From PRO6 sp035565775 (GTDB taxonomy: Bacteria > Pseudomonadota > Alphaproteobacteria > Rhizobiales > Xanthobacteraceae), in NCBI GenBank assembly GCA_035565775.1, contig DATMRW010000027.1, forward strand, positions 62,001-126,000: a stretch of DNA of 64,000 nt, given 5' to 3'. Position numbers and translations under genes: made by a program. Shown here piece by piece: positions 45,406 to 54,190 of the stretch (the first letter of the stretch is position 1; each line of letters starts with the position of its first letter). The notes under the pieces were generated by a model that worked only from the letters and a program-made list of their open reading frames with translations, was not told the origin of the DNA and did not search any database.

Positions 45406-46025
45406 TTATCGCGATTGATGGTCCGGCCGCATCCGGCAAGGGAACCCTCGGGCGCAGGCTGGCCGCGCATTATCAGTTCCACCATCTCGACACCGGGCTG
45501 ATCTATCGCGCGGTCGCCAAGGCGCTGCTCGATGCCGGCTCGCCGCTCGACAGCGAGGCGGCCGCCGCCGAGGTCGCCCGCGCTCTGACCGCGGCGCAGC
45601 TTGACGATCCGATTCTGAAAACCGATCCGATCGGGCAGGCGGCGTCAAAAATCTCAGTGTTTCCGGCGGTGCGTTCGGCGCTTCTCGACTTTCAGCGCAG
45701 CTTTGCCCGCCAGCAGCCCGGCGCGGTGCTCGACGGGCGCGACATCGGCACGGTGATCTGTCCGGATGCCGAGGTTAAAATCTTCGTCGTCGCCGATCCG
45801 GAAGTGCGGGCGCGCCGCCGCTTCGAAGAACTGATCGCGCGCGGCGAGGCCGCCGACGAGGCGCTGGTGCTGGCCGACATCAAGGCCAGGGATACGCGCG
45901 ACCGCAACCGGGAACTGGCGCCGCTGAAGCCCGCGCCGGACGCCCATTCGCTCGACACCACGGCCCTTGACATCGACGCGGCGGTGGCCGCGGCGATCGC
46001 GATCGTCGAGCACCGGCAGCGCTGA
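45402..46025 (+). CDS. cmk: cytidylate kinase
   Basis: CMP/dCMP kinase of 207 residues. The P-loop is DGPAASGKGTLGRRLA, the CMP-binding region HHLDTGLIYRAVA, then LDGRDIGTVICPDAEVKIFVVADPEVRARRR. The lid segment RDTRDRNRELAPL is typical. It overlaps aroA by four bases (ATGA) and precedes rpsA; the aroA-cmk-rpsA order is widespread in proteobacteria. Confidence 0.96.
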   Translation: MIIAIDGPAASGKGTLGRRLAAHYQFHHLDTGLIYRAVAKALLDAGSPLDSEAAAAEVARALTAAQLDDPILKTDPIGQAASKISVFPAVRSALLDFQRSFARQQPGAVLDGRDIGTVICPDAEVKIFVVADPEVRARRRFEELIARGEAADEALVLADIKARDTRDRNRELAPLKPAPDAHSLDTTALDIDAAVAAAIAIVEHRQR

Positions 46026-46398
46026 TCACACTGATTCGATTTGGGGCAGTTCGGCTTGTCCTGCCGCAAGGTTTGGATTATAGCCAATGGGTCCGGACTG
46101 CCATCGTTTGCCGAGGCCGTCCGAGCGGGCCGGTATCGCGGACAGATCCGCGGCCGTCATGGAGGTTAGCCCGCTCCCGCCTTGTGCAGGCTCCGGATCT
46201 TGAGAATTTCGCAGGTCGTGCGGGGCAGTTGTGCCCGGTGGCCAGCTTTCAATCTTTCGCATCATTCGCGCAGGCATTCTGCCGGCCCGTTGCGGCTCAC
46301 GCTGCAGCGGTCGTCAAAGGTGGCGGACCTTTGGCCCTTCGCGAGCGGTGCGCCCATCAACCCGAACTGCCGGCAAGATCCCGCGATCTGGAGACCCT
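46026..46398 (+). promoter_or_regulatory. cmk-rpsA intergenic leader (373 bases)
   Basis: This holds a possible sigma-70-type promoter: TTGTCC (46056-46061), 17 bases, TATAGC (46079-46084). It would give an rpsA leader of about 300 bases. Autoregulation of rpsA by S1 binding to its own leader is known in E. coli. Whether this leader folds for that purpose cannot be told here. Confidence 0.45.
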
Positions 46399-48102
46399 AT
46401 GGCTTCTACCGAAACCTCTTACAATCCGACCCGTGACGATTTCGCGGCGATGCTCGATGAGTCCTTCGCCGGTGGCAACCTGCAGGAAAGCTCTGTTGTT
46501 AAGGGCAAGGTTGTCGCGATCGAAAAGGACATGGCCGTTATCGATATCGGCCTGAAGACTGAAGGCCGCGTGGCGCTGCGCGAATTCGCGAGCCCGGGCC
46601 GGCCGGCCGATCTCAAGGTCGGCGACGAAGTCGAGGTCTTCCTCGACCGGATCGAGAACGCACTCGGCGAGGCGGTGCTGTCGCGTGACAAGGCGCGGCG
46701 CGAAGAGAGCTGGGGCAAGCTCGAGAAGGCTTTCCAGAACAACGAGAAGGTCAACGGCGTCATCTTCAATCAGGTCAAGGGTGGCTTCACCGTGGACCTC
46801 GATGGTGCGGTCGCCTTCCTGCCGCGTTCGCAGGTCGACATTCGTCCGATCCGCGACGTCGGCCCGCTGATGAACAACACCCAGCCGTTCCAGATCCTGA
46901 AGATGGATCGCCGCCGCGGCAACATCGTCGTGTCGCGCCGCACGGTTCTCGAAGAGACTCGCGCCGAGCAGCGTCAGGAGCTGGTGCAGAACCTCGAGGA
47001 AGGTCAGGTCATTGACGGCGTCGTCAAGAACATCACCGATTACGGTGCGTTCGTTGACCTCGGCGGCATCGACGGCCTGCTGCACGTCACCGACATCGCG
47101 TGGCGCCGCGTCAACCACCCGACCGAGGTTCTGACCATCGGCCAGACCGTCAAGGTCAAGATCATCAAGATCAACCACGACACCCACCGCATCTCGCTCG
47201 GCATGAAGCAGCTGCTGGATGATCCGTGGCAGGGTATCGAGGCCAAGTATCCGCTCGGCGCGCGCTTCTCGGGCCGCGTGACGAACATCACCGACTACGG
47301 TGCGTTCGTCGAGCTGGAGCCGGGCATCGAAGGCCTCATCCACGTCTCCGAAATGTCGTGGACCAAGAAGAACATGCACCCCGGCAAGATCGTTTCGACC
47401 TCGCAGGAAGTCGAAGTGCAGGTGCTGGAAGTCGATTCCGTCAAGCGCCGGATCTCGCTCGGTCTCAAGCAGACCATGCGCAACCCGTGGGAAGTGTTCG
47501 TCGAAAAGTATCCGGTCGGCACCACCGTCGAGGGCGAAGTCAAGAACAAGACCGAGTTCGGCCTGTTCCTGGGTCTCGATGGCGACGTCGATGGCATGGT
47601 TCACCTCTCCGACCTCGACTGGAAGCTTCCGGGCGAGCAGGTCATCGACAACTTCAAGAAGGGCGACATGGTCAAGGCCATCGTCCTCGATGTCGATGTC
47701 GAGAAGGAGCGCATCTCGCTGGGCATCAAGCAGCTCGAAGGCGACCCCTTCGCCGAGCCGGGCGATGTCAAGAAGGGCGCCGTGGTGACCTGTGAAGTGG
47801 TCGACGTGAAGGAGTCGGGCATCGACGTCCAGATCGCCGGCACCGACTTCACCACCTTCATCAAGCGTTCCGAGCTTGCCCGCGACCGCAACGACCAGCG
47901 CCCCGAGCGCTTCGCCGTCGGCGAGAAGGTCGATGCCCGCGTCATCCAGTTCGACAAGAAGGCCCGCAAGGTCCAGGTGTCGATCAAGGCGCTGGAAGTG
48001 GCCGAAGAAAAGGAAGCCATCGCTCAGTACGGCTCCTCGGATTCGGGCGCGACACTCGGCGACATTCTCGGCACCGCGCTCAAGCAGCGTAACGAGAAGT
48101 AA
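46399..48102 (+). CDS. rpsA: 30S ribosomal protein S1
   Basis: S1 of 567 residues, with six S1/OB repeats. The best-conserved four each show the G-x-V-x-x-I/V-x-D-Y-G-A-F-V-D/E-L pattern (for example ITDYGAFVDLGGIDGLLHVTDI and ITDYGAFVELEPGIEGLIHVSEM). The first two repeats are more divergent and bind the ribosome. ATG at 46399 follows GGAGA and opens MASTETSYNP. Codon use is more even than in the flanking genes, as expected for a highly expressed gene. It ends at an intrinsic terminator. Confidence 0.97.
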   Translation: MASTETSYNPTRDDFAAMLDESFAGGNLQESSVVKGKVVAIEKDMAVIDIGLKTEGRVALREFASPGRPADLKVGDEVEVFLDRIENALGEAVLSRDKARREESWGKLEKAFQNNEKVNGVIFNQVKGGFTVDLDGAVAFLPRSQVDIRPIRDVGPLMNNTQPFQILKMDRRRGNIVVSRRTVLEETRAEQRQELVQNLEEGQVIDGVVKNITDYGAFVDLGGIDGLLHVTDIAWRRVNHPTEVLTIGQTVKVKIIKINHDTHRISLGMKQLLDDPWQGIEAKYPLGARFSGRVTNITDYGAFVELEPGIEGLIHVSEMSWTKKNMHPGKIVSTSQEVEVQVLEVDSVKRRISLGLKQTMRNPWEVFVEKYPVGTTVEGEVKNKTEFGLFLGLDGDVDGMVHLSDLDWKLPGEQVIDNFKKGDMVKAIVLDVDVEKERISLGIKQLEGDPFAEPGDVKKGAVVTCEVVDVKESGIDVQIAGTDFTTFIKRSELARDRNDQRPERFAVGEKVDARVIQFDKKARKVQVSIKALEVAEEKEAIAQYGSSDSGATLGDILGTALKQRNEK

Positions 48103-48147
48103 GATTTTTGCGGGCGATGCCCCGTCCGCGAAGATTTGATCTGCATC

Positions 48148-48177
48148 AAGGCCCCGGCATCTACCGGGGCCTTTTTG
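48148..48177 (+). terminator. intrinsic terminator of rpsA
   Basis: The stem is AAGGCCCCGG (48148-48157) with CCGGGGCC (48164-48171) around a 6-base loop, followed by a run of five T and G-TTG. It lies about 45 bases after the rpsA stop. Confidence 0.9.
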
Positions 48178-48341
48178 TTGCGTGGTTCGCTGCGCGGTGC
48201 GGCGCGGCTTGTCCGATGGCGGGGTGCTGCGCCGGTTCCACCTTGCTTTCTTCATATTGCGTTGCAATTGATGAAACCGGGTGACAGATCGTCAAGCCAG
48301 CGCAGGCAAAAGCCGGGCTTGCGCAGAACGGAGAAATTTTG

Positions 48342-49322
48342 ATGTCGCTCGAGGCCGATGTGATTGTCGATCGTCGCAGGATGCGCCGGAAACTGACGTT
48401 TTGGCGGGTCGCTGCCACGCTGATCGCGATTGCCGCGATTGTCGGCATTGCGGCGCTGCTGACGCCCTCGGCACGAAGGTCCGTCGCTGGCGGATCGGCG
48501 ATTGCGCGGGTGACGATCGACGGGCTGATCCGCAGCGACCGCGAGCGCACCGAGGCGCTGGAGCGGCTGGCGAAGTCGAATGCCCCCGCCGTCATCGTTC
48601 AGATCAATTCCCCCGGTGGCACCACCGCCGGCTCCGAGCAGCTTTACGACGCGCTGATGCGCCTCAAGGCCAAGAAGCCGGTCGTCGTCGTGGTCGAGGG
48701 GCTGGCGGCGTCGGGCGGCTATATCGCGGCGCTTGCCGCCGACCACATCGTCGCCCAGCAGACCTCGCTCGTCGGCTCGATCGGCGTTTTGTTCCAGTAC
48801 CCGAATTTCACCGAGCTTCTGAAAACCGTCGGCGTCGAGGTCGAGGCGGTGAAGTCGTCGCCGCTCAAGGCCGCGCCGAACGGCTATGAGCCGACGAGCC
48901 CCGAAGCGCGCGCCGCGCTCGAAATGCTCGTGAAGGATTCTTTCGCCTGGTTTCGCGGGCTCGTGAAGGATCGGCGCCAGATGGACGAGCAGCAGCTCGA
49001 CAAGGTCGCCGACGGCCGCGTCTTTACCGGGCGGCAGGCGATTGACCTGCGCCTGATCGACCAGCTCGGCGACGAAAAAACCGCGGTCGACTGGCTGGTT
49101 GCCGAGAAGAAAATTCCGCGTGCCTTGCCGGTGGTCGATTTCAGGCTCAATTCGCGCCTGAGCAATCTCAGCTTCCTGCGCGCGTCGGCAGCATTCGCCC
49201 TCGACCTTCTCGGCCTCGACCGTCTGGCCCAGCGGTTACAGAATACAGGCGTCGTTGCCGCCGTCGATCGCCTCGACCTCGACGGCATGCTGGCGCTGTG
49301 GCTGCCGGCGGGTAACCACTGA
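48342..49322 (+). CDS. sppA: signal peptide peptidase SppA
   Basis: Membrane-anchored serine protease of the S49 family, 326 residues, which degrades cleaved signal peptides. A basic N-terminus and one span (about 21-41) anchor it. The nucleophile Ser is S124 in GLAASGGYIAA and the general base Lys is K176 in SSPLKAAPNG, the SppA Ser-Lys dyad. It is the short, single-domain type. ATG at 48342 has GGAG eight bases upstream; a TTG codon just before it is not needed. It lies between rpsA and ihfB on the same strand. Confidence 0.93.
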   Translation: MSLEADVIVDRRRMRRKLTFWRVAATLIAIAAIVGIAALLTPSARRSVAGGSAIARVTIDGLIRSDRERTEALERLAKSNAPAVIVQINSPGGTTAGSEQLYDALMRLKAKKPVVVVVEGLAASGGYIAALAADHIVAQQTSLVGSIGVLFQYPNFTELLKTVGVEVEAVKSSPLKAAPNGYEPTSPEARAALEMLVKDSFAWFRGLVKDRRQMDEQQLDKVADGRVFTGRQAIDLRLIDQLGDEKTAVDWLVAEKKIPRALPVVDFRLNSRLSNLSFLRASAAFALDLLGLDRLAQRLQNTGVVAAVDRLDLDGMLALWLPAGNH

Positions 49323-49349
49323 TCCTCCGCCACTTGCGCGCTGCCCCCG

Positions 49350-49379
49350 GCCGGTTTTGCAAGCAACGGCAAAACCGGC
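49350..49379 (+). terminator. hairpin between sppA and ihfB
   Basis: A perfect 11-bp stem, GCCGGTTTTGC (49350-49360) with GCAAAACCGGC (49369-49379) and an 8-base loop, followed by TAGATTTATTT. It probably ends the sppA transcript. Confidence 0.7.
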
Positions 49380-49396
49380 TAGATTTATTTAGCATC

Positions 49397-49426
49397 TTGA
49401 CAGATCAAGACATTTTCACGGAAATG
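49397..49426 (+). promoter_or_regulatory. possible ihfB promoter
   Basis: A perfect -35 hexamer TTGACA (49397-49402) lies 54 bases before the ihfB start. The -10 candidate (GAAATG at 49421) is poor, so the assignment is tentative. Confidence 0.35.
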
Positions 49427-49455
49427 AACTCCCGTATCTCTGGACCTTTGTCTGC

Positions 49456-49767
49456 ATGATCAAATCCGAACTTGTTCAGCGTATCGCTGATCTCAACCCG
49501 CACCTGTACCAACGGGACGTTGAGAAGATCGTGAACGCGATTCTGGATGAAATCATCGCGGCGCTTGCGCGCGGTGATCGGGTCGAGCTGCGCGGTTTTG
49601 GAGCCTTCTCGGTCAAGCATCGCCCGGCGCGCGCGGGACGCAATCCGCGCACCGGCGAGCACGTCCCGGTCGATCAGAAGTGCGTGCCGTTCTTCAAGAC
49701 CGGCAAGGAAATGCGCGAGCGTCTCAACCGCACGTCGGCCGAAGCCGAGCCAGATCCCGCCGCCTGA
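49456..49767 (+). CDS. ihfB: integration host factor beta subunit
   Basis: IHF-beta of 103 residues, a DNA-bending histone-like protein that pairs with IHF-alpha. The sequence MIKSELVQRIADLNPHLYQRDVEKIVNAIL and the DNA-arm motif RGFGAFSVKHRPARAGRNPRTGE (with the minor-groove-inserting Pro) are diagnostic of IhfB rather than HU. A short acidic tail (AEAEPDPAA) ends it. It is near rpsA, as in E. coli and many proteobacteria. Confidence 0.96.
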   Translation: MIKSELVQRIADLNPHLYQRDVEKIVNAILDEIIAALARGDRVELRGFGAFSVKHRPARAGRNPRTGEHVPVDQKCVPFFKTGKEMRERLNRTSAEAEPDPAA

Positions 49768-49978
49768 GCGTCCGGTCCTTTCCAGCGCATTTCGTTCGAG
49801 CGGACCGGCCACGGCTGCCGGCGCTTTCGCGCTCCGCAGAAAACGGACTAGACTGCGGCAACATATTCGCGAGCTGGCGGCTAGGCCGCGCCGATAAACT
49901 CAGCCTCGCTGATGCCATAACTCTGCGGAACAGGTTGCGATCATGGAACCGACAGCGCGCGAGCACGAGGGTGGATCA

Positions 49979-50410
49979 ATGCGCAAATTCTTGAAGGCGC
50001 TCGTGCTGATCCCGCTTGCGGTGATTTTTCTCGCCTTCGCGATCGCCAACCGCAGGTTTGTCACGGTCTCGTTCGATCCGTTCAACAGCGTCGATCCGTC
50101 GGCGGCTGTGACGCTGCCGCTGTTCGTCGTCATCATCGGCGTGGCGATTTTGGGCGTTGCGGCTGGCAGCGTTGCGAGTTGGTTCCGCCATCGCGGCTGG
50201 CGGCGCGCGGCCAAGCGCTTCGAGACAGAGGCGCGGGACGCTAAGGCGGAGCTTGCCGCGCTGCGCGCCCGTCCGGTCGCGCCGCAGAATGGCGCGGGCG
50301 GCATGGTCTCGCCGCCGCTCCAGGAGGCAGGCTGGCGCGGCCCCTCCGCCATGCCCGCACAGACGGGAAATGTCGCCGCTCTGCGAGACAATCGCGCCGC
50401 ACTTCTATAG
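49979..50410 (+). CDS. LapA-domain (DUF1049) membrane protein
   Basis: The product is 143 residues with two membrane segments (about 6-24 and 42-65) framing the LapA/DUF1049 hairpin: FAIANRRFVTVSFDPFNSVDPSAAVTLPLFVVII. A coiled helix (RRAAKRFETEARDAKAELAALRA) and a Pro/Gly-rich tail follow. E. coli LapA works with LapB to control LPS synthesis; that role is not proven for this relative. ATG at 49979 is preceded by GAGGGTGG. It follows ihfB, the same neighbourhood as in related genomes. Confidence 0.85.
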   Translation: MRKFLKALVLIPLAVIFLAFAIANRRFVTVSFDPFNSVDPSAAVTLPLFVVIIGVAILGVAAGSVASWFRHRGWRRAAKRFETEARDAKAELAALRARPVAPQNGAGGMVSPPLQEAGWRGPSAMPAQTGNVAALRDNRAALL

Positions 50411-50455
50411 AACACGCGGCATACCGCCGCCCTCAGAAGGTTTTGCATTCTTTCC

Positions 50456-51130
50456 ATGGCCCTGCTCGTCAAAATCTGCGGACTGTCCACGCGCGAGACG
50501 CTCGATGCTGCGATCGAGGCTGGCGCGGACATGGTGGGTTTTGTGTTTTTCGAGCCCTCGCCCCGCCACGTCGATCTGGCGAAGGCAGCCGAGCTTGCAC
50601 GCATCGCGCGCGGCCGGGTGCAGTCCGTGGTGCTGACCGTCGATGCCGATCCGGCGACCATCGGGGCGATCGCCGAAACCGTGAAGCCGGACTGGCTCCA
50701 GCTCCACGGCGTCGAGACGCCGGAGGCGATTGCCGCGATGAAGCGCGAGCATGGCCTGCCGGTGATGAAGGCGCTGCCGGTTTCGACCCGCGCCGATCTC
50801 GCGGCGGTTTCCGCCTATGAAGGCATTGCCGATCGCATCCTGTTCGATGCCCGCGCGCCGAAGGATGCGACACGGCCCGGCGGCCTCGGCGTGCCGTTCG
50901 ACTGGCACCTCCTGGAGGGCCTCACGACGTCGCTGCCGCTGATGCTCTCGGGCGGCCTTGATGCCAACAATGTTGCAGAGGCATTAAGGGTGACGCGCCT
51001 TGGCGGCGTCGATACCTCGTCCGGCGTCGAGCGCAGCCCCGGCCTCAAGGACATCGACAAGATTTTTGCATTCGTCCGCGCGGCCCGCGCGGCAGAAACC
51101 CCGACCCTCAAGCTTGCAAGCGGACAATGA
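50456..51130 (+). CDS. trpF: phosphoribosylanthranilate isomerase
   Basis: TrpF of 224 residues converts PRA to CdRP in tryptophan synthesis. LLVKICGLSTRETLDAA has the catalytic Cys (C8), and ILFDARAP the catalytic Asp. The phosphate-binding loop is LSGGLDANNV, ending in GVDTSSGVERSPGLKD. It is first in a trpF-trpB-trpA unit and overlaps trpB by four bases. Confidence 0.97.
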   Translation: MALLVKICGLSTRETLDAAIEAGADMVGFVFFEPSPRHVDLAKAAELARIARGRVQSVVLTVDADPATIGAIAETVKPDWLQLHGVETPEAIAAMKREHGLPVMKALPVSTRADLAAVSAYEGIADRILFDARAPKDATRPGGLGVPFDWHLLEGLTTSLPLMLSGGLDANNVAEALRVTRLGGVDTSSGVERSPGLKDIDKIFAFVRAARAAETPTLKLASGQ

Positions 51131-52344
51131 CCACAGCCGTAAAGCCCAATTCCTTCCGTTCCGGCCCCGATGAGCGCGGCCGCTTCGGCATTTTTGGCGG
51201 GCGCTTTGTCGCCGAAACCCTGATGCCGCTGATCCTCGATCTGGAAAAGGCTTATGCGGAGGCCAAGGCCGACCCGGCTTTCGCCGCCGAGATGGCGACC
51301 CATCTCAAGACCTATGTCGGGCGGCCGTCGCCGCTGTATTTCGCCGAGCGGCTGACCGATCATCTTGGCGGCGCAAAGATCTATCTCAAGCGCGAAGAGC
51401 TGAACCACACCGGCTCGCACAAGGTGAACAACGTCCTCGGCCAGATCATGCTGGCGCGGCGGATGGGCAAGAAGCGCATCATCGCCGAGACCGGTGCCGG
51501 CCAGCACGGCGTCGCCACCGCCACCCTGTGCGCGCGCTTCGGCCTCGACTGCGTCGTCTATATGGGCGCGGTCGACGTCGCCCGTCAGGAGCCGAACGTC
51601 ATCCGCATGCAGATGCTGGGCGCGAAGGTGGTGCCGGTGCAGTCGGGCACGCGCACGCTGAAGGACGCGATGAACGATGCGCTGCGAGACTGGGTGACCA
51701 ATGTCGACAACACGTTTTACTGCATCGGCACGGTGGCGGGGCCGCACCCCTATCCGATGATGGTCCGCGATTTCCAGTCGATCATCGGCGCCGAGACGCG
51801 TGAGCAGATGCTGGAGGCCGAGGGCCGTCTGCCGGATTCGCTGGTGGCCTGCATCGGCGGCGGCTCCAATGCGATGGGGCTGTTCCACCCCTTCCTCGAC
51901 GAGCCGTCGGTGGAGATTTTCGGCGTCGAGGCCGCCGGCCATGGGCTCGACAAGCTGCACGCGGCGTCGATCGCGGGCGGCCGGCCCGGCGTCCTCCATG
52001 GCAACCGGACCTATCTTCTGATGAACGAGGATGGCCAGATCCAGGACGCGCATTCGATTTCGGCGGGCCTCGACTATCCTGGTATCGGGCCGGAGCACTC
52101 CTGGCTCCACGACACCGGGCGCGTGACCTACCTTTCGGCGAATGACGACGAGGCGCTGGCGGCGTTCCAGCTGCTGTCGCGGCTGGAAGGCATCATTCCG
52201 GCGCTGGAGTCCGCCCATGCCATTGCGCGTGTGGTCGATCTTGCCGCCGAGCGTCTAAAGGATCACCTGATGGTGGTCAATCTCTCGGGCCGTGGCGACA
52301 AGGACGTTCCGCAGGTCGGTGAAATTTTGAAGAGGCAATCGTGA
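51127..52344 (+). CDS. trpB: tryptophan synthase beta subunit
   Basis: PLP enzyme of 405 residues that condenses indole and serine. The PLP Lys is in ELNHTGSHKVNNVLGQ. AETGAGQHGVATAT binds the substrate carboxylate, and CIGGGSNAMGLF is the PLP-phosphate loop. It is the canonical TrpB1 type. Its start overlaps the trpF stop and its stop overlaps the trpA start, which should couple synthesis of the alpha2-beta2 complex. Confidence 0.98.
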   Translation: MTTAVKPNSFRSGPDERGRFGIFGGRFVAETLMPLILDLEKAYAEAKADPAFAAEMATHLKTYVGRPSPLYFAERLTDHLGGAKIYLKREELNHTGSHKVNNVLGQIMLARRMGKKRIIAETGAGQHGVATATLCARFGLDCVVYMGAVDVARQEPNVIRMQMLGAKVVPVQSGTRTLKDAMNDALRDWVTNVDNTFYCIGTVAGPHPYPMMVRDFQSIIGAETREQMLEAEGRLPDSLVACIGGGSNAMGLFHPFLDEPSVEIFGVEAAGHGLDKLHAASIAGGRPGVLHGNRTYLLMNEDGQIQDAHSISAGLDYPGIGPEHSWLHDTGRVTYLSANDDEALAAFQLLSRLEGIIPALESAHAIARVVDLAAERLKDHLMVVNLSGRGDKDVPQVGEILKRQS

Positions 52345-53177
52345 GCACCCGCATCGACCGTCGCTTCGCAGCGCTGAAGCAGGAAGGCCGTCCGGCCTTC
52401 GTCACCTTTTTGATGGGCGGCGATCCCGATCCCGAAACGTCGCTGGCGATCCTCAAGGCCTTGCCGGGCGCGGGCGCTGACATCCTCGAAATCGGCATGC
52501 CGTTCACCGACCCGATGGCGGACGGGCCGGCGGTGCAGGCCGCGGGCCAGCGCGCCCTCAAGGCCGGCATGAGCCTCAACAAGACACTCGATCTCGTCCG
52601 CCGTTTCCGCGAGACCGACGATGTGACGCCGATCGTGCTGATGGGCTACTACAACCCGATCTACATCCACGGCGTCGAGGCGTTTCTCGCCGATGCCAAG
52701 GCGGCCGGCATCGACGGCCTGATTGTCGTCGATCTGCCGCCGGAAGAGGACGAGGAGCTGTGCATACCGGCGCTCAAGGCCGGGCTGAACTTCATCCGCC
52801 TCGCAACGCCGACGACCGACGACAAGCGGCTTCCGGCCGTGCTCGCGAACACGTCGGGCTTTGTCTATTACGTGTCGATCACCGGCATCACCGGCAGCGC
52901 CAGCGCCGACAGCGCCAAGGTCTCGGAAGCGGTCGCGCGCATCAAGCGCCACACCGACCTGCCGGTCTGCGTCGGTTTCGGCATTCGCACGCCGGAGGCG
53001 GCGGGCGCGATCGCGCAGTGCGCCGATGGGGCCGTGGTCGGCTCGGCGCTGATCGACGTGATGCGGGCAACGCTCGATGCCGACGGCCGCGCGACGGCAA
53101 AAACCGTCGCCGCGGTCGCCGATCTGACTTCCGCCTTGGCTCAGGGCATTCGCGGCGCAAAGCAGGCCGCCGAATAA
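52341..53177 (+). CDS. trpA: tryptophan synthase alpha subunit
   Basis: TIM-barrel lyase of 278 residues that releases indole from indole-3-glycerol phosphate. Catalytic Glu is in ILEIGMPFTDPMADGPAVQ (which also holds the second acidic residue), followed by LIVVDLPPEED. SITGITG and GFGIRTPEAA are the phosphate-binding loops. The start is GTG at 52341, overlapping trpB by four bases. It is followed by accD after 77 bases. Confidence 0.97.
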   Translation: MSTRIDRRFAALKQEGRPAFVTFLMGGDPDPETSLAILKALPGAGADILEIGMPFTDPMADGPAVQAAGQRALKAGMSLNKTLDLVRRFRETDDVTPIVLMGYYNPIYIHGVEAFLADAKAAGIDGLIVVDLPPEEDEELCIPALKAGLNFIRLATPTTDDKRLPAVLANTSGFVYYVSITGITGSASADSAKVSEAVARIKRHTDLPVCVGFGIRTPEAAGAIAQCADGAVVGSALIDVMRATLDADGRATAKTVAAVADLTSALAQGIRGAKQAAE

Positions 53178-53254
53178 CCTGTCCGCAAAAGTTCTGCTGC
53201 GTGTCGCGGTGCTAGGCGCTGCAGGTTCGCGGCAATGTTTCTGGAGTATGACGC

Positions 53255-54190
53255 ATGAACTGGATCACCAACGTCGTCCGGCCGAAAATCCGTAGCATCT
53301 TGCGGCGCGACACGCCGGAGAACCTCTGGATCAAGTGCCCGGACACAGGGCAGCTCGTGTTCTACAAGGACGTCGAGAACAATCAGTTCGTCATTCCCTC
53401 GTCGAACTATCACATGCGCATGGGCGCGGTGGCCCGTCTCAAGTCGATCTTCGACAACGAGACCTGGCACGATGTGCCGCTGCCGGAAGTGACGGCCGAC
53501 CCGCTGAAATTCCGCGACGAGCGGCGCTATGCCGACCGCATCCGGGATGCGCGCACCAAGACCGGCCTGCAGGATGCGGTCAAGGTCGGCTATGGCAAGC
53601 TCGAAGGGCTCGGCGTCGTCGTCGCCGTGCAGGACTTCAACTTCATGGGCGGCTCGCTCGGCATGGCGGCCGGCGAGGCCGTGGTGCGCGGGCTGGAAAT
53701 CGCCGTCGAGAAGAAGCAGCCCTTCATCATGTTCGCCGCGTCGGGCGGCGCGCGCATGCAGGAAGGCATTTTGTCGCTGATGCAGATGCCGCGCACGACG
53801 GTCGCGATCCAGATGCTGCGCGAGGCCGGCCAGCCCTACATCGTGGTGCTGACCAATCCGACCACCGGCGGCGTCACCGCTTCCTATGCGATGCTGGGCG
53901 ACGTGCAGATCGCCGAGCCGGGCGCGCTGATCGGCTTTGCCGGCGCACGCGTGATCGAGCAGACGATCCGCGAAAAGCTCCCCGAAGGTTTCCAGCGCGC
54001 CGAGTATCTCAAGGACCACGGCATGGTCGACATGGTGGTGCATCGCCACGACCTGCGCGCGACGCTGGCGAGGCTCTGCCGCTTGCTGACCAAGGCGCCC
54101 GCGACCGCCGCGCCGGTCCTCGCCACGCCCGAGCAGGCGGTGATCGCATCCGGCGCGGAGGCGGTTGCCGGTGAGACGCCGCGGGCGTGA
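53255..54190 (+). CDS. accD: acetyl-CoA carboxylase carboxyltransferase beta subunit
   Basis: AccD of 311 residues transfers the carboxyl group from biotin to acetyl-CoA with AccA. The crotonase-fold core is intact: GGSLGMAAGEAVVRGLEIA, FAASGGARMQEGILSL and TNPTTGGVTASYAMLGD. The N-terminal zinc ribbon is degenerate: only C28 of the usual four Cys remains, and the other positions are T31, I47 and S50. This pattern is shared by several alphaproteobacteria from memory. GGAG precedes ATG 53255. It overlaps folC by four bases. Confidence 0.95.
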   Translation: MNWITNVVRPKIRSILRRDTPENLWIKCPDTGQLVFYKDVENNQFVIPSSNYHMRMGAVARLKSIFDNETWHDVPLPEVTADPLKFRDERRYADRIRDARTKTGLQDAVKVGYGKLEGLGVVVAVQDFNFMGGSLGMAAGEAVVRGLEIAVEKKQPFIMFAASGGARMQEGILSLMQMPRTTVAIQMLREAGQPYIVVLTNPTTGGVTASYAMLGDVQIAEPGALIGFAGARVIEQTIREKLPEGFQRAEYLKDHGMVDMVVHRHDLRATLARLCRLLTKAPATAAPVLATPEQAVIASGAEAVAGETPRA

